From the NCBI RefSeq assembly GCF_018129085.1, contig NZ_JAAGBB010000018.1:1-49687 (forward strand): a DNA stretch of 49,687 bases. Direction: 5' to 3'. The DNA is from Plastoroseomonas hellenica (GTDB taxonomy: Bacteria; Pseudomonadota; Alphaproteobacteria; Acetobacterales; Acetobacteraceae). Below the pieces are notes generated by a model. That model did no database searches. It was given only the letters and a program-made list of their open reading frames with translations, and was not told the DNA's origin. This document shows positions 1 through 11,284 of this stretch, piece by piece. Position 1 is the first letter of the stretch. Every line of letters starts with the position of its first letter. The position numbers and the translations under genes are program-made.

Positions 1-2
1 CG

Positions 3-434
3 CTGCTGGCCCGCGGCCGTGGCACGCTCGCCGGATGCTGGCTGCGCCCCGGCGCGCGCGGCGCCCTGCTGCTGTTGCGTGAGCCCGGTGCGGTGGCGCC
101 GCCCCTGGCCGCGACCCGGGGTGCGCATTGGGACGGCCGTTTCCGGCTGATCGGTCCCGGCGCCGCCGGCGGTTACATGCTGGGTGCCCTCGGCGCCGAG
201 GCGCCGCCGGGCGCGCAGCGCCTGCCGGCTGCGCTGCGCCGCGGGTTGCCGGCGATCCGGGATGCGGAAGGAGCGCTGGCGGCGGTGCCCGGGCTGGACT
301 ATCCTTCGCGCTCCGCCTGCGCTCCCTTCACGCTCGCCTTCACCCCGGCCGGGGGTGTGGCGCTCGGTTGGGCGGGAGGCGAGGGGGAAGCGACGGGACA
401 CCCATTCAAGCCTGGGCGATCCGTCCCCATCTAG
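3..434 (+). CDS. tilS: tRNA(Ile)-lysidine synthase, C-terminal part (5' end outside window)
   Basis: The frame is open from the window edge to the TAG at 432-434, so only about 143 C-terminal residues are present. The N-terminal ATP-binding domain that would prove identity lies upstream. The visible part (GTLAGCWLRP, LLLLREP, WDGRFRL, LGALGAEAP) resembles the variable C-terminal domain of alphaproteobacterial TilS, which puts lysidine into the anticodon of tRNA-Ile(CAU). Position directly before ftsH supports this, since tilS-ftsH is a common order in this class. Identity is inferred mainly from context and the GRGTLAGC-type stretch. The gap to ftsH is 63 bp, so the two genes may share a transcript. 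Confidence 0.7.
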   Translation: MLARGRGTLAGCWLRPGARGALLLLREPGAVAPPLAATRGAHWDGRFRLIGPGAAGGYMLGALGAEAPPGAQRLPAALRRGLPAIRDAEGALAAVPGLDYPSRSACAPFTLAFTPAGGVALGWAGGEGEATGHPFKPGRSVPI

Positions 435-497
435 ACTGGACTAGGCCCCGCCGGGCCTCGGGACGCGCCGCAGGGCGAGAGGAATGGGACTGACCAC

Positions 498-2423
<1,926 letters not shown>

Positions 2424-2425
2424 TC

Positions 2426-2459
2426 AAACGCCCGCCTGAAAAGGCGGGCGTTTTTCTTT
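2426..2459 (+). terminator. Rho-independent terminator of ftsH
   Basis: Perfect 11-bp stem (AAACGCCCGCC at 2426-2436, GGCGGGCGTTT at 2443-2453) around the loop TGAAAA, followed by a T-rich tract to 2459. It starts three bases after the ftsH stop codon. It separates ftsH from folP. Confidence 0.93.
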
Positions 2460-2461
2460 GT

Positions 2462-2755
2462 CCTCAAACGCCGGCGCCGGCATCCGCCGGCTTGGCTTTC
2501 GCTCTGTCAGGTGTGCATTGGCGGCGGCTGGCGGTCGCGCGCGGGGCCGCATTCGCGGCCCCGGAGCATCGGCTTTGCCTCGCTCCGCCGAACCGGATGG
2601 CGGCCTGCGGCCGCGGGTGCTTGGTGGGCAGCTTCTCTCCTTGGTGTGGTGACCAGGCAATGTGACGGCCCTTGCGACGGGGCGCGGGTTGGGGTTTCTC
2701 CTGCGGGGCGGGTGCCGGATGGTGCCCGCCCCTTCTGCATTTCGGGGACCCCGCC
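2462..2755. repeat. Dispersed intergenic repeat, copy A, in the ftsH-folP gap
   Basis: This 294-bp gap has no convincing gene. It opens with CCTCAAACGCCGGCGCC and at about 2547-2580 carries GGTCGCGCGCGGGGCCGCAT followed by TTCGCGGCCCCGGAGCAT, an inverted pair around GGGGCCGC/GCGGCCCC. The same two blocks recur near 12580 and 20855. Long open frames across it are GC-driven. The distal part (about 2640-2755) shows no matching repeat; it must hold the folP ribosome site and possibly its promoter. Confidence 0.7.
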
Positions 2756-3826
2756 TTGTCCGCATCCATCGAGCGCTGGATTGAACCACTGGGCCTGCTG
2801 CATGGGCCGGCCGCCTTCCACGCCATCAAGCTCGGCATGGCGCTGCCGCTCGCCGGCGGGTCCAGCGCCTTCACCATGGTCCGCCTGATCGAGGAAGGGG
2901 AGAATCTCGGCATCGGGCCGCTGTCCGAAGTGCCGGAGGATTGGCAGGACGCGCTCTCGACGCTCGCGCTGCGGCCGGTGCCCTTCGCGGGGCTGCCGAT
3001 CGACCGGCCGCTGGTGATGGGCATCGTCAACGTGACACCCGACAGTTTCTCCGACGGCGGCCGACATGCCGAGCATGCGGCGGCGATCGAGGCCGGGCAC
3101 GCGATGCTGGAAGCGGGCGCCGACATCCTTGACATCGGCGGTGAATCGACGCGCCCCGGCGCCGATCCGGTGAGCGTGGAGGAGGAGCTGCGCCGCGTCC
3201 TGCCGGTGGTGCGGGAACTCGCGAAGGCGGCGCCGGTCTCGATCGACACCCGCCATGCCCGGGTGATGGAGGCGACGCTGGAGGCGGGTGCGGAGATGAT
3301 CAACGACATCTCCGCCCTCCGCCACGACCCGGAGGCGATCCGGGTGCTGGCGCGCGCGGAGGCTTCGGTCATCCTCGTGCACATGCAGGGCGACGATCCC
3401 CGCCGCATGCAGGAGATGGCGCAGTATGAGGATGTGACGCTGGAGGTGGCGCGCTTCCTTCGTCATCGCGTCGAAACGCTGGAAGCGCTCGGCATCCCGC
3501 GCGGGCGCATCGCGATCGATCCGGGCCTCGGCTTCGGCAAGACCCTGGACCATAACCTGGCACTGACCGAACGCCTGCCGATCCTGGCCGGCATCGGCTG
3601 CCGCATCCTCTACGGCGCATCCCGCAAGCGGTTCATCGGAACGCTCTCCGGCGTGGAGACGGCGGGGGAGCGCACCGCCGGTAGCATCGCCGCGGCGCTC
3701 GCCGCCGCGACGCGGGGGGCGGCGATCCTCCGCGTGCATGACGTGGCGGAGACGGTGCAGGCCCTGGCGGTGTGGCGCGCCTGCGAAGCCGGCGAGGCGC
3801 CGCCGGTGCCGGCGCCGGAGACCTGA
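2756..3826 (+). CDS. folP: Dihydropteroate synthase
   Basis: Joins 6-hydroxymethyl-dihydropterin diphosphate with p-aminobenzoate in folate synthesis; target of sulfonamides. The TIM-barrel core begins about 83 residues in, with MGIVNVTPDSFSDGG, then DIGGESTRPGA, SIDTRHARV, INDISAL, IDPGLGFGKT and GASRKRF, all family signatures. The N-terminal stretch (SIERWIEPLGLLHGPAAF onward) is an extension absent from short FolP proteins. The start is unsure: no ATG fits in this stretch, TTG at 2756 has GGGGAC just upstream and gives 356 residues, while an ATG at 2672 would add 28 low-complexity residues encoded in repeat-rich sequence. It ends three bases from the convergent hydrolase gene. Confidence 0.95.
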   Translation: MSASIERWIEPLGLLHGPAAFHAIKLGMALPLAGGSSAFTMVRLIEEGENLGIGPLSEVPEDWQDALSTLALRPVPFAGLPIDRPLVMGIVNVTPDSFSDGGRHAEHAAAIEAGHAMLEAGADILDIGGESTRPGADPVSVEEELRRVLPVVRELAKAAPVSIDTRHARVMEATLEAGAEMINDISALRHDPEAIRVLARAEASVILVHMQGDDPRRMQEMAQYEDVTLEVARFLRHRVETLEALGIPRGRIAIDPGLGFGKTLDHNLALTERLPILAGIGCRILYGASRKRFIGTLSGVETAGERTAGSIAAALAAATRGAAILRVHDVAETVQALAVWRACEAGEAPPVPAPET

Positions 3827-3829
3827 GGC

Positions 3830-4714
3830 TCAGATCTCGAAGCGCCAGGCGTCGGGATGCAGGCGATAGCCGCCGCCTTCGCGTGCCAGATGCGCCGTGC
3901 CGGGAAAATGCAGGTGCATGCCGGCGATGTGCTGGCCGTCGGTGGCCACCATGTCGAAGACGCGCCGCCGCGTCGCCTCGGCCTGTGCGGGGTCGACGTC
4001 ATACTGCATCGTCACCTCGGGGCGCGGCACCTGCACTTCCGGCACATGCACGATGTCGCCCCAGATCAGCAGGCTCTCGCTGCCGGAGGTGACCAGGAAC
4101 CCGCTATGGCCGGGGGTGTGCCCGGGGAAATGCAAGGCGGTGACGCCCGGGAAGACCTCGCCGCCGCGGAACAGCTTCAGCCGGTCGCGATAGGGTGCGG
4201 CCTGGCTGCGGGCCATGGCGAAGTAGGGGACACCCCGGTTGCTCGCGGTGACCGCGGCCTCGGCGCCGGTGTCTTCGCACCAATAGGCGTATTCGGCCTC
4301 GTGCATCGCGAGCTCGGCGGCGGGGAAGAATGCGCTGCCCTTGGCGTCGGCCAGGCCGTTGGAATGATCGGGATGCATATGCGTCAGCAGCACCGTGTCG
4401 ATCGCCTCCGGCGCGACCTCGGCCGCGGCCAGGTTCTGCTGCAGCTTGCCGGCCGAGGCCTGCATATGCGCCCCGGCGCCAGTGTCGATCAGCGCCGTCC
4501 GGCCGCCCGATCGGATCAGGAAGCAGTTCAGCGAGGTATGCCGGGGCGCCGGGCGGAAGGCGGCGCGCAGCATGGCGGAAGAATCCGCCTCCGTGATGTT
4601 CTGCAACACCGTCATGGAGCCCCGGAGGAAGCCGTCGCTGACGGCGGTGACCAGGATGTCCCCGAGCTTGTAGTGGTGCAGGCCGGGCACCTGGCAATCC
4701 GGGAGCGTGGTCAT
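3830..4714 (-). CDS. Metallo-beta-lactamase-fold metallohydrolase
   Basis: A 294-residue MBL-fold hydrolase. The metal-binding motif THMHPDH is at residues 111-117 (His112, His114, Asp116, His117); further ligands probably come from [15 protein letters not shown] and [17 protein letters not shown] is the usual strand before the motif. No signal peptide is seen, so it is probably cytoplasmic. Substrate cannot be told: the family includes lactonases, quorum quenchers, glyoxalase II and arylsulfatase-like enzymes. It sits on the minus strand between folP and glmM, interrupting a cluster that is otherwise co-directional. The start at 4714 has AGGGAT about eight bases upstream. Confidence 0.9.
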   Translation of the reverse strand: MTTLPDCQVPGLHHYKLGDILVTAVSDGFLRGSMTVLQNITEADSSAMLRAAFRPAPRHTSLNCFLIRSGGRTALIDTGAGAHMQASAGKLQQNLAAAEVAPEAIDTVLLTHMHPDHSNGLADAKGSAFFPAAELAMHEAEYAYWCEDTGAEAAVTASNRGVPYFAMARSQAAPYRDRLKLFRGGEVFPGVTALHFPGHTPGHSGFLVTSGSESLLIWGDIVHVPEVQVPRPEVTMQYDVDPAQAEATRRRVFDMVATDGQHIAGMHLHFPGTAHLAREGGGYRLHPDAWRFEI

Positions 4715-4874
4715 CTGGAATATCCCTGTCCGCAGGCGCGCAGAAGATCACGGCCAGGCCGCCTGGCAAAGGCCCTGGGGGTGGCCCTCCGATGGACGCC
4801 AAGCCCCCGCAGGTTGTAGGGAAGCGGCGGGGGACGCCGGTTCCGCGTCCGCACAGGGGGAAGATCGAGCCCGC

Positions 4875-6233
4875 ATGTCCAGCACCCGCCGCCTCTTCGG
4901 CACCGACGGCATTCGCGGCACCGCGAACAGGGCGCCCATGGATGCGGCGACGGCGCTCCGCCTCGGCCAGGCGGCGGGGCGCTTCTTCAACCGCGGCAGC
5001 CATCGCCACCGGGTGGTGATCGGCAAGGACACGCGGCTGTCAGGCTATATGCTGGAACCGGCACTGACCGCGGGCTTCATCGGTGCGGGCATGGATGTGG
5101 TGCTGGTCGGCCCTTTGCCGACGCCCGCCATCGCGCTGCTGACGCGGAGCCTGCGCGCCGATCTCGGCGTGATGATCAGCGCCTCCCACAACCCCTATGA
5201 GGACAATGGCATCAAGCTGTTCGGCCCCGACGGGCTGAAGCTGTCCGACGCGCAGGAAAGCGCGATCGAGGCGCTGATGGACGGCGATCTCACGACCGTC
5301 CTCGCCGCACCTGCGCGGCTCGGCCGGGCCTCCCGGCTCGAGGATGCACCCGGCCGCTACATCGAGGCGGCGAAGGCGAGCTTCCCGAAGCGCCTCAGCC
5401 TCGAAGGCCTGCGCATCGTCGTCGATTGCGCGCATGGCGCCGCCTACAAGGTGGCGCCGACGGTGCTGTGGGAGCTGGGCGCGGAGGTGGTGCCGCTGGG
5501 TGTCGCGCCGGATGGGACCAACATCAACAAGGGCTGCGGCAGCACCGCGCCGGCGCAGCTTGCGGAGACGGTGCGGGAGCGGCGCGCCGATCTCGGCATC
5601 GCGCTCGATGGCGATGCCGACCGGCTGGTGCTGGTCGATGAGCTGGGCCACCTCGTCGATGGCGACCAGATCCTGGCGCTGATCGCGCGGAGCTGGGTGG
5701 CGCAGGACCGGCTCGCCGGCGGCGCGGTGGTGGCGACGGTGATGTCCAACATGGGCCTCGCGCGCTTCCTGAAGGCGCAGGGCACCGCGCTGCTGCGCAC
5801 CGCGGTCGGCGACCGCTACGTCGCGGAGCGCATGCGGGAAACCGGGTGCAACCTCGGCGGCGAGCAGTCGGGCCATGTGTTGATGACCGATTTCGCGACC
5901 ACCGGCGATGGCCTGATCGCGGCGTTGCAGGTGCTGGCCGTGCTGGTGGAGGAGGGGCGCCCGGCGAGCGAGGTCTGCCGCTGCTTCGACCCGCTGCCGC
6001 AGCGCCTGGTGAATGTGCGCTATGTCGGGACCAGCCCGCTCGACGATGCCTCGGTGCAGGCGGCGATCGCGGCGGAGGAGGCAGCACTCGGCGAGCAAGG
6101 CCGCGTGCTGATCCGCCCCAGCGGCACCGAACCGGTGATCCGCGTGATGGCGGAGGCGGAGGATGAGGCGGTGGTGTCGGGTACCGTGGAACGGCTCGCG
6201 GATGCCATTCGGGCGCGCGCCAAGGCAGCATGA
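4875..6233 (+). CDS. glmM: Phosphoglucosamine mutase
   Basis: Converts glucosamine-6-phosphate to glucosamine-1-phosphate for UDP-GlcNAc, feeding peptidoglycan and lipopolysaccharide. The 452 residues match the family. [15 protein letters not shown] is the classic GlmM start; the phosphoserine loop is [13 protein letters not shown], the metal loop DGDADR, the sugar-binding loop GGEQSGH, and the phosphate-binding loop [11 protein letters not shown] near the C-terminus. The frame is open to 4707, but the ATG at 4875 has GGGGGAAG just upstream and the right N-terminus. Its stop overlaps the thiD start by four bases (ATGA), so the two are probably translationally coupled. Confidence 0.98.
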   Translation: MSSTRRLFGTDGIRGTANRAPMDAATALRLGQAAGRFFNRGSHRHRVVIGKDTRLSGYMLEPALTAGFIGAGMDVVLVGPLPTPAIALLTRSLRADLGVMISASHNPYEDNGIKLFGPDGLKLSDAQESAIEALMDGDLTTVLAAPARLGRASRLEDAPGRYIEAAKASFPKRLSLEGLRIVVDCAHGAAYKVAPTVLWELGAEVVPLGVAPDGTNINKGCGSTAPAQLAETVRERRADLGIALDGDADRLVLVDELGHLVDGDQILALIARSWVAQDRLAGGAVVATVMSNMGLARFLKAQGTALLRTAVGDRYVAERMRETGCNLGGEQSGHVLMTDFATTGDGLIAALQVLAVLVEEGRPASEVCRCFDPLPQRLVNVRYVGTSPLDDASVQAAIAAEEAALGEQGRVLIRPSGTEPVIRVMAEAEDEAVVSGTVERLADAIRARAKAA

Positions 6234-7030
6234 TGCAAGGCAAGGTTCTGATCTGCGCAGGATCGGACTCCGGCGGCGGCGCCGGGATCCAGGCGGACAT
6301 CAAGACCGTCACGGCGCTCGGCGGCTACGCCATGACCGCGATCACCGCGCTGACCGCCCAGAACACCCTCGGCGTGCAGGGCGTGATGCCGGTGCCGGCG
6401 GATTTCATCCGCCAGCAGATGCGCCTGGTGCTGGACGATATCGGCGCCGATGCGATCAAGACCGGCATGCTGCAGGACAGCCCGACCATCGAGGCGGTGC
6501 TGGCGGAGCTGCCGCGTGACGTGCCGCTGATCGCCGACCCTGTCATGGTCGCCAAGGGCGGCCACCCGCTGCTGCACCCCGAGGCGATCGAGACCTTGAA
6601 GGCGCGGCTGATCCCGGCCGCCGCCCTGGTCACGCCGAACCTGCCGGAAGCCGAGCTGCTTGCTGGCCACGCCATCGCCGGCGAGGCGGATATGGAGCGT
6701 GCCGGCCGCAGCATCCTCGCCCTCGGCACCGGGGCGGTGCTGATGAAGGGCGGGCATATGGAAGGCGCTGTTCTCGTGGACCTGCTGGTCACCGCCGCCG
6801 GCACCGCGCGCTTCGAAGCGCCGCGCATCGACACGCGGCACACCCACGGCACCGGCTGCACGCTCGCCAGCGCGATCGCCACCGGCCTCGCCCAGGGCAT
6901 GCCGCTGCACGACGCGGTGGCCCGCGCCCGGCGCTATGTGCGGGCGGCGATCCAGGCGGCGCCGGGCTACGGCCATGGCCACGGGCCGCTCGACCACAGC
7001 ATCACGGTCGACCCTTCCCGTATTCCCTGA
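6230..7030 (+). CDS. thiD: Hydroxymethylpyrimidine/phosphomethylpyrimidine kinase
   Basis: Phosphorylates HMP and HMP-phosphate in thiamine synthesis. The 266-residue ribokinase-fold protein shows [16 protein letters not shown] at residues 10-25, the family signature for HMP binding, KTGMLQ in the middle, and [12 protein letters not shown] with the catalytic region near the C-terminus. It starts inside the glmM stop (ATGA overlap). The pairing glmM-thiD is common in alphaproteobacteria and seems to reflect shared transcription rather than shared chemistry. No TPP riboswitch is visible upstream, as expected for an internal operon gene. Confidence 0.96.
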   Translation: MMQGKVLICAGSDSGGGAGIQADIKTVTALGGYAMTAITALTAQNTLGVQGVMPVPADFIRQQMRLVLDDIGADAIKTGMLQDSPTIEAVLAELPRDVPLIADPVMVAKGGHPLLHPEAIETLKARLIPAAALVTPNLPEAELLAGHAIAGEADMERAGRSILALGTGAVLMKGGHMEGAVLVDLLVTAAGTARFEAPRIDTRHTHGTGCTLASAIATGLAQGMPLHDAVARARRYVRAAIQAAPGYGHGHGPLDHSITVDPSRIP

Positions 7031-7101
7031 GAGGCGGTAGGGTGGGGACGGGCCACGCTCCCCCACCGGAGCGCATCTGCTTCTGGAAGGGAGCTACGCC
7101 A

Positions 7102-8259
7102 ATGGCGACAAAGCCGGACCTGCGTCCGAAGAATCCCCAATTCTCTTCTGGTCCCTGCGCCAAGCGTCCCGGCTGGACCTTGGCCGCGCTCGAAGGCGCG
7201 CTGCTCGGGCGCAGCCATCGCGCCTCGGGCCCCAAGGCGCGCCTCGCCGAAGTGATCGAGCGGTCGAAGGCGGTGCTGAAGCTGCCCGCCGACTGGAAGC
7301 TCGGCATCGTCCCGGCCTCGGATACCGGCGCGGTCGAGATGCTGCTCTGGTCGGCGCTCGGCCCGCGCGGCGTCGACGTGCTGGTGTGGGAGAGCTTCTC
7401 CAAGGAATGGGCGACCGATGTCGCCAAGCAGCTCAAGCTCACGGATCTGCGGCTGCTGGAAGCGCCCTACGGCGCGCTGCCGGACCTCGGCGCCGTCGAC
7501 TGGGAACGCGACGTGGTCTTCGTGTGGAACGGCACCACCAGCGGCGTGCGCGTCCCCTACAAGGAATGGATTCCGACCGACCGTAAGGGGCTCGCGATCT
7601 GCGACGCGACCTCGGCCGCCTTCGCGATGGACCTGCCCTGGGACCGGCTCGATGTCGTGACCTGGTCCTGGCAGAAGGTGCTGGGCGGCGAAGCCGCGCA
7701 TGGCATGCTGGCGCTGTCGCCGCGTGCGGTGGAGCGGCTGGAGACGCACAAGCCGGCCTGGCCGCTCCCGAAAATCTTCCGCCTGACCAAGGGCGGCAAG
7801 CTGATCGAGGGCATCTTCAAGGGCGAGACGATCAACACCCCCTCGATGCTCTGCGTCGAGGATGCGATCGACGGGCTGCGCTGGGCGGAGGGCGTCGGCG
7901 GGCTGGAAGGGCTGATCGCGCGTTCCGAGCGCAACCTGGCGGCGATCGCCGGCTGGGTCGCACAGAGCGACTGGTGCGATTTCCTGGCCGATGACCCCGC
8001 CACCCGCTCCTGCACCTCGATCTGCCTGAAGATCAAGGCGCCCTGGTTCGCGGCACTGGATGCGGAGGCGCAGGCGGCGGCGGCCAAGAAGCTCGCTTCG
8101 CTGCTCGAGAAGGAGGGGGTGGCACTCGATGCCGGCGCCTATCGCGACGCGCCGCCGGGGCTCCGCATCTGGGGTGGTGCGACGGTCGAGACCGCCGACA
8201 TCGAAGCCTTGCTGCCCTGGCTCGACTGGGCCTTCGCCCAGGTGGCGGAGGGGCGCTGA
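7102..8259 (+). CDS. serC: Phosphoserine aminotransferase
   Basis: PLP enzyme turning 3-phosphohydroxypyruvate and glutamate into phosphoserine, second step of serine synthesis. The 385 residues begin [25 protein letters not shown], typical of the alphaproteobacterial SerC group, with FSSGPC near the start. The PLP lysine is in [14 protein letters not shown] and the preceding [12 protein letters not shown] carries the cofactor aspartate. The frame is open to 7042, but the ATG at 7102 has GGAAGGGAG upstream. serA follows after three bases, so the pair makes the first two enzymes of the pathway in one operon. Confidence 0.96.
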   Translation: MATKPDLRPKNPQFSSGPCAKRPGWTLAALEGALLGRSHRASGPKARLAEVIERSKAVLKLPADWKLGIVPASDTGAVEMLLWSALGPRGVDVLVWESFSKEWATDVAKQLKLTDLRLLEAPYGALPDLGAVDWERDVVFVWNGTTSGVRVPYKEWIPTDRKGLAICDATSAAFAMDLPWDRLDVVTWSWQKVLGGEAAHGMLALSPRAVERLETHKPAWPLPKIFRLTKGGKLIEGIFKGETINTPSMLCVEDAIDGLRWAEGVGGLEGLIARSERNLAAIAGWVAQSDWCDFLADDPATRSCTSICLKIKAPWFAALDAEAQAAAAKKLASLLEKEGVALDAGAYRDAPPGLRIWGGATVETADIEALLPWLDWAFAQVAEGR

Positions 8260-8262
8260 GCC

Positions 8263-9849
8263 ATGGCGAAGATCCTGATCTCCGACAAGCTCTCGCCCGC
8301 TGCCGTCGCGATCTTTGAGCGCCGCGGCCTCGAGGTGGATTTCAAGCCCGGCCTTGCACCGGCGGAGCTGCGCGCCATCATCGGCAACTATGACGGCCTC
8401 GCCGTCCGCAGCGCGACCAAGGTGACGCGCGAAGTGCTCGATGCCGCGCCGAAGCTGCGCGTCGTCGGGCGCGCCGGCATCGGTGTCGACAATGTCGACG
8501 TGACGAGCGCCACGGCGCGCGGCGTCGTGGTGATGAACACGCCCTACGGCAATGCCATCACCACCGCCGAACACGCGATCGCGATGATGTTCGCACTCGC
8601 CCGCCAGCTTCCGGATGCCAGCACCAGCACCAAGGCCGGCAAGTGGGAGAAGAACCGCTTCATGGGCGTCGAGCTGTTCGGCAAGACGCTTGGCCTGATC
8701 GGCTGCGGCAATATCGGCAGCATCGTCGCCGACCGCGCGGTCGGCCTGAAGATGAAGGTCGTCGCCTTCGACCCCTTCCTGTCGGAGAAGCGGGCGGTCG
8801 AGCTCGGCGTCGAGAAGGTGGAGCTGGAGGAGCTGTTTTCCCGCGCCGACTTCCTGACCCTGCATACGCCACTCACCGAGCAGACGAAGAACATCCTCTC
8901 CCGTGAGAATATCGCCAAGCTGCGCCGCGGTGTGCGCATCATCAACTGCGCCCGCGGCGGTCTTGTCGACGAGGCGGCGCTCTACGACGCGCTGAAATCC
9001 GGCCATGTCGCCGGCGCGGCGCTCGACGTCTTCGAGACCGAGCCCGCGACCGACAGCCCGCTCTTCGCGCTGGAGAACGTGATCTGCACCCCGCATCTCG
9101 GCGCCGCGACCGCCGAGGCGCAGGAGAATGTGGCACTGCAGGTCGCCGACCAGATGGCGGATTTCCTGCTGAGCGGCGCCGTCTCGAACGCCATCAACAT
9201 GCCGAGCGTGACGGCCGAGGAAGCGCCGCGCCTGAAGCCCTATATGGAGCTGGCGCGGCTGCTCGGCGGCATGGCCGGGCAACTCACCGCTGCCGGGGGC
9301 GATGCGATCCGCGCCATCCGCGTCGAGTATGAAGGGCATGCGGCGGAGCTGAACCACAAGCCGCTGACCGCCGCGGCTCTGGCCGGCGTGCTGACACCGC
9401 TGATGGGCGCGGTGAACATGGTCAACGCGCCGGTCGTCGCCAGGGAACGCGGCATCGATGTCGCGGAGACCACGCATGAGCGGAGCGGCGAGTACCAGAC
9501 ATTGCTGCGGGTCACGGTGCGGACCGACCGGCAGGAACGGGCGCTGGAAGGCACGCTGATCGCCAATGACAAGCCGCGGCTGGTCGCGATCAAGGGCATC
9601 TCCGTGGAGGCGGATTTCGCCCCGCACATGCTCTACGTCACCAACCACGACAAGCCCGGCTTCATCGGGCGGTTCGGCATGGTGCTGGCCGATGCGGGCG
9701 TGAACATCGCGACCTTCCATCTCGGCCGCGCGGCCGCCGGGGGCGACGCGATCTGCCTGGTCTCCCTCGACGCGCCGCTGCCGGATGCGGTGCTGGCGGA
9801 GGTGCGGGCGCTGCCTTTGGTGGTGCAGGCGCAGAAACTGGCGTTCTGA
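8263..9849 (+). CDS. serA: D-3-phosphoglycerate dehydrogenase
   Basis: NAD-dependent first enzyme of serine synthesis. The 528-residue length fits the long form with an intervening domain and a C-terminal ACT domain. Visible: substrate-domain start [26 protein letters not shown], Rossmann motif [16 protein letters not shown], catalytic arginine in [10 protein letters not shown], and [12 protein letters not shown] with the catalytic histidine. The ACT domain runs from about residue 453 ([17 protein letters not shown]), implying serine feedback control as known for some long SerA forms. It lies three bases after serC and would be co-translated with it. Confidence 0.97.
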   Translation: MAKILISDKLSPAAVAIFERRGLEVDFKPGLAPAELRAIIGNYDGLAVRSATKVTREVLDAAPKLRVVGRAGIGVDNVDVTSATARGVVVMNTPYGNAITTAEHAIAMMFALARQLPDASTSTKAGKWEKNRFMGVELFGKTLGLIGCGNIGSIVADRAVGLKMKVVAFDPFLSEKRAVELGVEKVELEELFSRADFLTLHTPLTEQTKNILSRENIAKLRRGVRIINCARGGLVDEAALYDALKSGHVAGAALDVFETEPATDSPLFALENVICTPHLGAATAEAQENVALQVADQMADFLLSGAVSNAINMPSVTAEEAPRLKPYMELARLLGGMAGQLTAAGGDAIRAIRVEYEGHAAELNHKPLTAAALAGVLTPLMGAVNMVNAPVVARERGIDVAETTHERSGEYQTLLRVTVRTDRQERALEGTLIANDKPRLVAIKGISVEADFAPHMLYVTNHDKPGFIGRFGMVLADAGVNIATFHLGRAAAGGDAICLVSLDAPLPDAVLAEVRALPLVVQAQKLAF

Positions 9850-9868
9850 TCGGCGGGGGCTGGTGGCT

Positions 9869-10001
9869 GGGGAGAATGAATTCTCCCCGTCGACGTATAC
9901 ATCGACCCCACTTGGGCTGGGCAGCACGGCCGCCATGTCCAGTCCGACAGTGCAATTGATAAAAGTAGAAGAAGGGGGTCCGGGGGAATTCATTCCCCCG
10001 G
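9869..10001. repeat. Pair of inverted hairpins between serA and hisZ
   Basis: The 210-bp gap holds two near-perfect hairpins. The first, GGGGAGAATGAATTCTCCCC (9869-9888), has 9-bp arms and a two-base loop. The second (9980-10001) has arms CCGGGGGAAT and ATTCCCCCGG around TC. Their cores are inverted relative to each other (GAATGAATTC against GAATTCATTC), so the 133-bp unit has self-complementary ends like a small MITE or REP pair. No T tract follows either, so simple termination is not obvious. Confidence 0.7.
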
Positions 10002-10059
10002 TCCACGCGAGGCACAGGGGTTGCGGCCTGCTCCCCAGCCTGCCACACCTCCGACGAAA

Positions 10060-11280
10060 ATGACCGACGACATCCCGAACCCCGCGCTGCTGCCCGCAGG
10101 CCTGGTCGACGCGCTCCCTCCCGAGGCGGAGCGCGAGGCGGCGCTGGTCGAGGCGCTGATGGCGACCTTTGCCGGCCATGGCTATGAGCGGGTGAAGCCG
10201 CCGCTGCTGGAGTTCGAGGACAGCCTGCTGGCCGGCTCCGGCGCCGCCGTCGCCGAGCAGACCTTCCGTCTGATGGACCCGGTCAGCCAGCGCATGATGG
10301 GGCTGCGGGCCGACACCACGCCGCAGGTTGCCCGGATCGCCGCGACCCGGCTGGGGGCGGAGCCGCGGCCGCTCCGTCTCTCCTATGCCGGCCAGGTGCT
10401 GCGGGTGCGCGGCACCCAGCTCTCGCCCGCGCGCCAGCTTCCGCAGGTCGGCATCGAGCTGATCGGCGCGGAGAGCGCGGCGGCGGATGCCGAGGTCGCG
10501 GTGGTAGCGGTGGAAGCCCTGGCCGCGGTCGGGGTCGCCGATGGCAGCCTCGACATCACCCTGCCGACCATGGCGCCAGCGCTGCTCGACCATGCCGGCG
10601 TCTCCCCGGAGCTGCGCCGGCGCCTGGCACGAGCACTGGATCGCAAGGACGCCGCCGCGGTCGCCGAGGCCGCCGCCGAAGGCGGCGCGGCGCTCGCCGG
10701 CCTCTCGCCCCTGCTGCACGCGGCGGGCCCGGCCGATGGCGCCCTGGCGGCGCTGGAGGCGGCGCATCTGCCGCCGGCCGCCCGCGCCATTGCCGACAAT
10801 GCCGCCGCCGTCATCGCCGCGATCCGTGCGCTGGCACCGGGGCTGCGCATCACGCTCGACCCGGTCGAGTTCCGCGGCTTCCAGTATCACACCGGCGTCG
10901 CCTTCACCCTCTATGGCCCGGGCAACAGCGGCGAGATGGGGCGCGGCGGCCGCTACGAGGCGCAGCGCGGGGAGGCGGCGACCGGCATGTCCCTCTATCC
11001 GGACGCCATGCTGCGCGCCGCGCCGCAGCCCGCGCCGATGCCGCGCGTCTTCATTCCGGCCGGCAGCGATCCCGAACTGGCGCGCGCCCTGCGCGCGCAG
11101 GGCTTCGCGACCGTCGCGGCGCTCGGTCCGGGCGATACGCCCGGCCGGCTCCGCTGCACCCATGTTCTCGAGGGCGGCCGTGCCGCTCCTCTCGAGGGCG
11201 GCCGTGCCGCTCCTCTCGAGGGCGGCCGTGCCGCTCCTCTCGAGGGCGGCCGCGCCGCCCCGCTTCCGAAGAAGGTTTGA
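10060..11280 (+). CDS. hisZ: ATP phosphoribosyltransferase regulatory subunit HisZ
   Basis: HisZ resembles histidyl-tRNA synthetase without acting as one; it partners short-form HisG in the first step of histidine synthesis. The 406-residue protein shows [17 protein letters not shown], motif-2-like [28 protein letters not shown] and [14 protein letters not shown], and GGRYE near residue 308. The ATG at 10060 follows ACGAAA and gives the natural N-terminus. Odd point: the C-terminus ends in four tandem copies of LEGGRAAP (residues 370-401) and then LPKKV, encoded by 24-bp DNA repeats, an unusual tail. purA starts five bases after the stop. hisG is not in the window. Confidence 0.93.
   Translation: MTDDIPNPALLPAGLVDALPPEAEREAALVEALMATFAGHGYERVKPPLLEFEDSLLAGSGAAVAEQTFRLMDPVSQRMMGLRADTTPQVARIAATRLGAEPRPLRLSYAGQVLRVRGTQLSPARQLPQVGIELIGAESAAADAEVAVVAVEALAAVGVADGSLDITLPTMAPALLDHAGVSPELRRRLARALDRKDAAAVAEAAAEGGAALAGLSPLLHAAGPADGALAALEAAHLPPAARAIADNAAAVIAAIRALAPGLRITLDPVEFRGFQYHTGVAFTLYGPGNSGEMGRGGRYEAQRGEAATGMSLYPDAMLRAAPQPAPMPRVFIPAGSDPELARALRAQGFATVAALGPGDTPGRLRCTHVLEGGRAAPLEGGRAAPLEGGRAAPLEGGRAAPLPKKV
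11167..11262. repeat. Four tandem 24-bp repeats inside the hisZ 3' end
   Basis: Units at 11167-11190, 11191-11214 and 11215-11238 are identical; the fourth (11239-11262) differs at three third-codon positions and still encodes LEGGRAAP. The unit is a multiple of three, so copy-number change would keep the frame and alter only the HisZ tail length. Confidence 0.95.
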
Positions 11281-11284
11281 CGCC

